Shown: in pieces, positions 56,201-64,000 of the stretch
How the letters are laid out: each line of letters starts with the position of its first letter
Numbering within the stretch: the stretch's first letter is position 1
Assembly: GCA_027924645.1 (NCBI GenBank)
Contig: BSBN01000293.1
Location: 10,006,501 to 10,070,500, forward strand
Origin: Cunninghamia lanceolata
Lineage: Eukaryota > Streptophyta > Pinopsida > Cupressales > Cupressaceae
DNA length: 64,000 nt
Direction: 5' to 3'
Translations under genes and position numbers: made by a program
The notes under the pieces: model-generated
What the model saw: the letters and a program-made list of their open reading frames with translations, nothing else
Told to the model about the DNA's origin: nothing
Database searches by the model: none

Positions 56201-58195
56201 GGATGGAGATAGGTGGTTGGGATTCTTGAGATGTGGATGAGGATGCCTCTTGCTAGCTATTTTCTTAGGAACCCAAACCATTTTTCTTTTGGGCTTTACT
56301 TTTGGAGGTATGGGTTTAGATGGCTGCTTAGATGAACTTTACTTTAATTTTTATTCTTTGTGTCCTAAGGTATGAAGACCTTTAGGATTTTTGGTAGGAT
56401 TTTTAGCTTTATAGGTAGAGGCATCAAAATTTTTTCTTTGGAATCCCATGGGGTGGGTGGAGTGGATGGAATGAATGGAAGCTTTATGCTTAGGCGATGT
56501 GTGCTTTTGTTGACCATGATTAGGGATGTAAGGATACTTATGAATGATAGGTATGTTAGGTGTTGGGAGCAACAGTGGAAAGGTGAATAGAGGGATATTT
56601 GGAGTTGGTAAAAGTGGAGGCAAAGTGGATGGTAGAAAGTATATGGTCACATGCTTTTGATATTTGTAGGTTGATGGAGGGGGAATGGCTACATATGTTT
56701 TGGGAACATGATGTGGTTTGTGATGGAAAGTGGACTTAGGATGGATGGAGGTATTACCAACATCTTTAGCTTATTTACCTTGGGGTGTGTATCCAAGGCC
56801 ATATGAGCATGGAGGAATCTTGACATCGTTTGGCTCCAAAATACCTTATTTATAAAGACCTAGGCCTTTACCTTTGAAGTTCATGTTTTGGAGGATGCGA
56901 TTGACTATGGGACTAGATGTAGTTTGGGAACTAGACTTGAGCTTTTTACTGGATGGAGAAGATGAAGTGGAGGACAAAGGTTGTTTTTGTCCTAAGGAAG
57001 AACATTCATGGACAAAGGTGGTAAGACCACTAGGACATGATGGTAGACTTGAAGTGGAATCGATGGTGGATGTGGAAGGATCATTAGGATCTTGATTAGC
57101 ATTGTGTTCACTAAGATCCAAGTTATTTATTTGATCTTTTATGATTTCTTGGGGGACAAGTGTCTCATCATGACAAGTGGATGTTTTCTCATTATGGATA
57201 GGGCTAGATGGTAGATGACTAAGAGCAATTTGGATATCTTGCTCAAGGATTATAGGATTATGGATAGGATCAAGGTGCTCATGGATAGCTTCTTCATAGG
57301 TATCATCTTGATCATAAAGAAGGTAAATGTTATGGATGGGTTGCATGAAAGTGTTTTGATCTTGAGTTGGACTAGGGTTTAATGTTTCCACATGCTTAGG
57401 ATTAAACCTTTGACATACCTCTTGGGTTTCTTGAATGGAAGTGGAAGGCTCTTGGATAGGCTCTTGGTCAACAACATGAGAACATGATGACTCTTGACTT
57501 GGATTAATGATAGGAGACTCTTGAATAGGCTTGATGGCTTGTATGTCACATGATGGGCTTGAAGGACTAGGCATGGTGTAGGACTCTTGAATAGATGTTT
57601 GACATGGGGATAAGTAGTTCCTTGCTAATAGCCAATGGATCACATCCTTTGCAAGTGTATGGGTATAAGGACAATATAGGGGATGGATGATAAGGGTGGA
57701 TAGGGTTGGAAGCTTAGGATTATGATTAGGTTGAGGGCCAATTGTATTGGATGGATTAGGATTAGAGGGGGTGACACATGGGATTTGAATGATTTGGAAT
57801 GATTTCCCATTATAGGTGGGTACACCTTGTAAACAATTGGGACAAATATTGGGCATTTATTTGTATTATGGCCTTTGGTCCTATGATATGCAAAATCATC
57901 ATGTTTATCATATGAACTTTCTTCACAGGGTTTGACTTTAGGAAGTTCAATGAGTTTTGCTTCAAGCATCCTTTGGTGAAGGATCAAAATGACATGGTGA
58001 TGAAGGTAATGGAGGGCTTGGTGGTATGGAAGGTAGAGGGATTAGTGGACTAGGAATGGGATCACATGGTGGTGTTGGGATAGGACTAGTTGGCTCATGT
58101 GTTGGCATGAGATTGGATGGTGGAGGCCACTCTAGATTGGTATCTCCCTTGTCAAAGGTATTTAAGTCTTGCATAGGATAACTTGGACTCATTAT
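53280..58195 (-). mobile_element. G-patch Gag-like element, minus-strand copy (left arm)
   Basis: Co-linear with the element at 1947-8254 from its 3' end (53280-53540 matches 2712-3090) and with the complement of 60010-64000. It stops abruptly at about 58195, inside the coding region, where the opposite-strand copy begins. No LTR is seen at either end. 53540-54730 is low-complexity GATTGATT and T-rich sequence; 54730-56020 is conserved 3' noncoding sequence of the family. Confidence 0.7.
56021..58192 (-). pseudogene. Gag-like protein with G-patch (minus copy)
   Basis: Segments 58192-57962, 57987-57640, 57856-56846, 56650-56351 and 56281-56021 give the same protein as 59217-62428: FDKGDTNLEWPPPS, EAKLIELPKVKP, the finger region, FVHECSSLGQKQP, the G-patch core RILQNMNFKGKGLGLY, and SMWVPKSLHQPSPKK. 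In the finger the first Cys is Phe (FAYHRTKGHNTNKC), so metal binding is lost. Frameshifts separate the segments and a stop follows the G-patch. The N-terminal Gln-rich part is missing at the junction. Confidence 0.78.
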
Positions 58196-59216
58196 AACTT
58201 CACAAATTAGGGTAATTAATTAAAAAACTACTCACAAACAGGTTGCAGGTTTTTGCTTGTCAAAGACATAATTTGAAATCTTGTGCTTGCTTTATCCAGT
58301 GGAACTGAATTGACTTGCGACGTGTGCCTCGTCATCAAATTTGAAGATAACATATTTCCAGGTGCACTTGACCCAAGTTTCATCTTTTCAAACAACTTGT
58401 TTGCCATCACACTTGAATTTGGGCTCCTAAAACGAACAACTTGCTTGAAATCACATCATTGAGATTGGGTTAAAACAAACAAAGTGTCTTCAATCACATT
58501 TTGGATTTGGGATTAAAAAGAACAAGTGATTGAATTCTCTTCCACACATCGCATTTTCTAAAGGGGAAATTAACAACTGTGAGTGTGAATCAAGTGACAA
58601 CTCACTTGGTTTGCTTTTGTAAACCCTATCTACGAGGCCTACTTGGAGACACACCACTCGAAGGGATGACCTCAATCGAGGATAAATCGAAAGACACCCT
58701 CATTGGGAGTTGTGAATCTTGTCACTATTGGCTAATCCCCAAAGAACGTTATACCTTTGGGAAGTGAAGGTGAAGGGTGGGTTACCCCTTTTCCTGGCTA
58801 TGTGGTAGGATTTCGCTTTCAATTCCATAGTCAACCTTGTGCAATTATAGCCCAAAACCTAATTAGCCATACCCACTTGACTAGACATTAGGCTTGTTGA
58901 TGTGTCTTCTATGTGTGCTTGCTTAACCATCATCACATTCTTCCAAACTAACAAATTGCTTATGTGTCTTGCATGAGTGATTCATGTGTGTTTATGCATA
59001 ATCATTTGTTTAAACATTACCAAATCAAGCTATAAACACCAAACACAAACAAATCAATCTAAACATTCATCCTAGTCAACACACATCATAAGCCATATCA
59101 TCCACATCATCCAATCTTGTCATTCCATATCACATCCTATCACTATCCTAATCATATCCACATCATCATCGAATCATAATCAAGCATTTACCAAAAAGGA
59201 CTTAAGACTTAAACAC

Positions 59217-62200
59217 TTGTGTGACATCATGTCAACCTTAGAGGACGTCCAAAAACTTCTTCATATGTTTCACCACATGCATGCAAGCCAATCACCTTTA
59301 GAGCAGCTAACCTTTCAAAGCATTCAAGAACTGATTCAAATATGTAGAACAAACCAATCCTCACACATACAATGCCTCTTGGAAGATATCCAACACCTCA
59401 TGGCCACTTGCAAAGTACAACGACCATCCTATCTAGTGCCTATCCCATCATATCTATCCTCTCATCAACCCAATTCTACACCAACTTATTCCATTTCTTC
59501 TAATGTTATCCATTATCCACATCAACCAATTCAACAATTCCAACCATCACAACAACCCATTCAACAATTCCAACAACAAAAAATCATATCACAACAACAA
59601 ATCCAAACACCATCTCAACCTCAACAAATTCCACCTCAATCCTATGTATTATCCACGTTAACTTCATACCAACCTCATCTATCTACACATCATATCAATG
59701 CCACACCAACCTATTAACTTCCACCCCAACATTATCCAATTCCTCATGCCGACATTCCAATGCACTACCAAGCCCATCCACAAGGCAACCAAGTGTCATC
59801 ACAACAAGAACATGTAAGCCCAAATCCACCTTGGCAACAAGATCAAATGCCCTCAACTTCATACCAAACCCAAGACCTTTTATCTACATATCCCACCATT
59901 TCACTCAACCACCAAGACTATCAATGGCCTCAACAACAAGCACAAGTTAGCCTAAGTCCACCTTTATAATAAGAAGCACATGCAAGTCCAAATGGTCCCT
60001 TGTACATAAATCAAACAAGCCCAAGTTATCCTATGCAAGATCTAATAACCTTTGACAAGGGAGATGCCAATCTAGAGTGGCCTCCACCATCCAATCACAT
60101 GCCAACACATGAGCCAACTAGTCCTATCCCAGCACCACCATGTGATCCCAATCATAGTCCATTGATCCCTCCATCTTCCAAACCACGAAGCCCTTCATTA
60201 CCTTCATCACCATGTCATTCTAATCCTTCACCAAAGGATACGGCTGAGATAGTTTTACAAAGGATGCTTGAAGCAAAACTCATTGAACTTCCTCAAGTCA
60301 AACCATCTGAAGAAAGTCCATATGATGAACATGATTATTGTGCAAACCATAGGACCAAAGGCCATAATACAAATAAATGCCCAATATTTGTCTCAATTGT
60401 TTACAAGGTGTACCCACCATATAATGGGAAATCATGCCACATCATTCAAATCCCATGTGTCACCCCCTCTAATCCTAATCCATCTAATCCAATTAGCCCC
60501 CAACCTAATCCTAGTCCTAAGCTTACAACATCATCTTCTATTATTACTCATCCATTATATTGCCCATCCACTCATACCCTCAAGAAGGATGTGATCCATT
60601 GGCTACTAGCTAGGAATAAATTACCTCCATGTCAAACACCCATTTATGAGCCTACCAAAGAACTTCCAAAGGTCATGTCTAATCCTATAATCCCATCATG
60701 TGGTCCACCTATCCTTGAGCCTATCCAAGAGCCCTCAATTAACATTCTTAGCCCTTCCAGCCCATCATGTGACCTACAAGCCATCAAGCCTATTCAAGAG
60801 TCTCCTATTATGAATCCAAGTCAAGAGTCATCATGTTTTCATGTTGTTGACCAAGAGCCTATCCAAGAGTCATCTACTTCCATTCAAAAAACCCAAGAGG
60901 TATGTCAAAGGTTTAATCCTGAGCATGTGGAAACATTAAGCCCTAGTCCAACTCAAGATCAAAACACTTTCATCCAACCTATCCATAACATTTACCTTAT
61001 TTATGATCAAGATGATACATATGAAGAAGCTATCCATGAGAACCTTGATCTATCCATAATCTTATATCCATCCATGTGCAAGACATCCAAATTTCTCCTA
61101 GTCATCTGCCATCTAGCCCTATCCATAATGAGCAAACATCCACTTTTCATGATGAGACACTTGTCCCCCAAGTAAGCATAAAATATCAAACAAATAACTT
61201 GGATCTTAGTGAACATAATGCTAATCAAGATCCTAATGATCCTCCTTCCACATCCACCATCAATTTCACTTCAAATCCACCATCATGTCCACTTGGTCTT
61301 ACCACCTTCCTCCATGAGTGTTTTTCCTTAAGACAACAACAACCTTTGTCCTCCACTTCACCTTCTCCATCCAGTAAAGAGCTCAAGTCTAGTTCCCTAA
61401 ACACACGTAGTCCCATTGTCCATCGTATACTCCAAAACATGAACTACAAAGGTAAAGGCCTAGGTTTTTATGAACAAGGTATTTTGGAGCCAAACTATGT
61501 CAATATTCCTCCATGCTCATATGGCCTTGGATACACACCCCAAGGTAAACAAGGCCAAGATGTTGTTATTACCTTCATGCATCCTAAACCTACCACTTTC
61601 CATCATATACCTAAGACATATGTTTCCATTCCACCTCCATCATCCTATAAATGTCAAAAGCATGTGACTGTACACCTTCCGCCATCCACTTTGCCTCCAC
61701 TTTTACCAACTCCAAATATCCCTCCATCCACCTTGCCGCCATTGCTTCCAACACCTAACATACCTATCATTCATAAGTATCCTTACATCCTTAATCATGG
61801 CCAACAAAAGCACACATCATTTAAGCATAAAGCTTCCAATCATTCCATCCACTCCACCCACCCCATGGGATTCAAAAGCAAAAAATTTGATGCCTCTACT
61901 TATAAAGCTAAAAATCCTACCAAAAATCCTAAAGGTCTTCATACCTTAGGACATAAAGAATCAAAATCAAAGCAAAGTTCATCTAAGAAGCCATCTAAAC
62001 CCTTACCTCCAAATGCAAAGCCCAAAAGTAAAATGGTTTGGGTTCCTAAACAAATAGCTAGCAAGTCAAATGAGGCATCCTCATCCACCTCTCAAGAATC
62101 CCAATCACCTATATCCATCCAAGAGCCTATTTCCATCCAAAACTTCCATTCGCTTCAAAAATCCCACAAGCAAAGCAAAAGCACTAAAAATACTAAATCT

Positions 62201-62428
62201 ATGTGGGTTCCTAAATCACTTCATCAACCATCTCTAAAGAAAACAACCCCATTGTTTCCTACACCACCATCTCACCAAAAGCTTCAATGTTTAACATGGT
62301 GTGTACAACCATTGGTCATGGTTCCCTTCCACTCTGCAACACCTCCACATAACTACATCTCCCCATCTTTGATCCATTATCCTACATATCTCCCCCATGC
62401 TATCCCTATGGTCCATGCTTTTGCATAA
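59217..62428 (+). pseudogene. Gag-like protein with zinc finger and G-patch, near full length (~1,070 codons)
   Basis: Starts MCDIMSTLEDVQKLLHMFHH, followed by a Gln/Pro-rich segment (QQPIQQFQQQKIISQQQ). TAA at 59715 and the TAATAA at 59967 stand where CAA is expected; the frame then continues from 60000. Landmarks: FDKGDANLEWPPPS, AEIVLQRMLEAKLIEL, the finger CANHRTKGHNTNKC (C-x2-H-x4-H-x4-C), a Pro/Ser-rich middle, a one-base deletion near 61048, then the G-patch core RILQNMNYKGKGLGFYEQGI and SYGLGYTPQG, a Pro-rich repeat (STLPPLLPTPNIP), SMWVPK and PMVHAFA. G-patches bind RNA or helicases in known proteins. No protease or RT follows. Confidence 0.82.
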
Positions 62429-62629
62429 GTCCTACATAAATCCACACCATAAGCCACTAGCCTACCCTACCATAATTTCACATTATAATCCATTATCCAC
62501 CTAATCCATCTCTCATCCACGCAATCCCTTATCAACATCTATGAGCATAATGGCATGGTCTATGCAATGACATCCATCTCTAATGGGACTACCAACATCC
62601 ATCAAACTAGACACTTGAGTCCCTCCTAT

Positions 62630-62830
62630 CCATTACCATGGTGAAGTCCTAGCAAACAGGCACCATGTGTAATTGTCAGACCATCAAAAAAATCAAAAAA
62701 AAAAGAAAGAAAGAAAATCAAAATAGTAAAGAGAAATTCCTTCGTCCAACGGTGAAAACCTAGTAAACAGGCACCTTGGATAAGTACCATGATGAAAACC
62801 TAGCAAACAGGCGTCATGTGTAGGTTGATC
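62630..62830 (+). repeat. AACCTAGCAAACAGGCACC motif, three copies
   Basis: The motif occurs at about 62648, 62756 and 62802, with ATGGTGAA-like sequence before and ACCATGTG-like sequence after. Minus-strand equivalents lie at 55450-55640, and degraded ones at 4400-4470. Confidence 0.65.
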
Positions 62831-62989
62831 TTCTATGTCACTCACACTTGGGGGCACCTTGTATCATCCAAAGTATCTATCCTATCATTATCCATCCTAC
62901 CATTACCATACCATCCTACCATCCTTAGCCATTACATAAATATGCCTATCCTATTGAACCCATTTATCCATCCTTTCGCCTTTTGATTT

Positions 62990-63035
62990 TGATGAAGACA
63001 TAGGGGCAAAATGTTGAAACATGCTTTTATATCTC
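62990..63035 (+). other. Conserved purine tract GACATAGGGGCAAAATG
   Basis: Looks like a polypurine tract followed by TGTTGAAACATG. It is conserved at 55205-55240 (minus) and about 4195-4230 (minus). In the 1947-8254 element it lies 1.7 kb inside the LTR, so it is not that LTR's own tract. Confidence 0.5.
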
Positions 63036-63469
63036 TTGATATACCTTATCCTTTTCCAAACAATCCTATCATTATTCTCTATCATAAGCCTTGTCATCCA
63101 AATCCAATCCATCATGTCATCCTATTTTCATAAGCTTTGTCACGCAAAATCTTATGTCTATACCTAGAATGGGACATGTTATTCCTATGCAACATAGCCT
63201 TTGGAGATCACATCCTAGCTCCCTTATGATTCATCCACTATGGTATATATCCTTATCACAAGCTTTCCATCTTATAGCTTATCCCCATCTGTTTATCATG
63301 AGCTCTTCATTCCATGGCTTATCTTTTTTATCCATCCATATATCATGAGCCTTCCATCCCATTTACTATCATCCATCCTTTTATCCATCCAATCCCATTC
63401 ATACATCCTTGCACCTAGACTTGGTCTTCCCTTATCATTGGTATCTAGCACAAACGCTACCCAAATTGC

Positions 63470-64000
63470 AAATCCATTGGCGTTTTCCAAAACATTTCAA
63501 AAAAATCCAAAAAAAAATCAAAATATCCCAAAATAAAAAATAAAAAAATCAAATATTCTTAAAAAACACAAAAAAAAAAGTCAAAATATCCAAAAAACCA
63601 AATATCTACCAAAAATCCCAAGCAATAAAACCAATCACATCATCCAAAACAATCCACTCCATCAACATCAAAATCAAAATCAAATTATGATAATCATCAA
63701 TTCTTCTTATCAATAACATTCATTCATCCATTTCAATCATTCACTTCTTCCAATCATATTAGTCAAATCAATCTAAGCAATGATCTTAAATTGAAGTCAC
63801 ACTAATCCATATCAAACAAGCCAATCAATCAAGGAACATTATCCAATCAAATCAACAAGTTTTGATCCTAATCTTGTCATGAGCCCAATCAATCATCATC
63901 AATGGGATATAGCATTCCCACATCCTTGTGTTGATCTAGCGATATAGCTTTCCCCAACACTATCAGCATCAATCAAACAATCAATCATTGGTTTATGACT
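63470..64000. repeat. Low-complexity A-rich and CAATCAATC tract
   Basis: CAAAATATCCCAAAA and CAATCAATCATC repeats, the inverted counterpart of 54200-54730. The window ends inside the element. Confidence 0.7.

Larger units (their letters stand above)
58200..64000 (+). mobile_element. G-patch Gag-like element, plus-strand copy (right arm), runs off the window
   Basis: Plus-strand copy of the same family with a ~1 kb leader (58200-59216, no gene recognised), a nearly whole ORF (59217-62428) and the conserved 3' noncoding part to the window edge. 60010-64000 is the inverted partner of 54200-58195. No LTR is recognised; the 3' end lies outside the window. Confidence 0.72.

Noticed and set aside
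58200..59216. Protein-coding gene in the central spacer of the inverted pair
   Set aside because: Only short frames in inconsistent phases. The region reads as the 5' leader of the plus-strand element.

Overview
The window is plant nuclear DNA made almost entirely of transposable elements, several nested inside one another. I found no intact protein-coding gene, no rRNA or tRNA gene and no CRISPR array. The AT-rich base composition, very long LTRs (1.5 to 3.2 kb), deep nesting and heavy point-mutation decay suggest a large, methylated seed-plant genome. A gymnosperm is my best guess, but this is inference only.

Layout. (1) 1-1945: a degenerate ~1.8 kb block that recurs inverted at about 49590-51600. 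(2) 1947-8254: a minus-strand LTR element with ~540-bp LTRs that encodes only a Gag-like Pro/Ser/His-rich protein. (3) 8255-11072: no gene recognised. (4) 11073-18667: a minus-strand Ty3/gypsy chromovirus with ~1.5 kb LTRs, gag, protease, RT, RNase H, integrase and chromodomain, all decayed. (5) 18668-22950: fossil repeat sequence, including an LTR-like block with Gag-like remains. (6) 23190-49620: the pieces of one minus-strand Mutator-like (MULE) transposase pseudogene with a SWIM zinc finger. It is split first by a copia-like fragment (about 24.7-27.2 kb) and then by a 21-kb gag-only LTR element (27573-48529) with ~2.9 kb LTRs. That element's 5' LTR is itself split by a 12.7-kb Tat-like Ty3/gypsy element (29615-42347) with ~3.15 kb LTRs. 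(7) 49590-52265: the right inverted block and a coiled-coil ORF remnant. (8) 52266-53270: a small copia-like fragment. (9) 53280-64000: two head-to-head copies of a G-patch-containing Gag-like element, forming ~4 kb inverted arms around a ~1.8 kb centre.

How it fits together. The inverted ~1.8 kb blocks flank the MULE transposase, which starts just inside the right block. I read them provisionally as long terminal inverted repeats (TIRs) of a MULE inflated from a few kb to ~51 kb by later insertions; copies of a retroelement LTR are the alternative. Target-site duplications and an empty site give the insertion order: MULE, then gag-only element, then Tat element. Across these elements the reading frames are largely free of frameshifts but carry many stops, mostly TAG or TAA where Gln (CAG/CAA) is expected. 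That is the pattern expected from deamination of methylated cytosine during long-term silencing.
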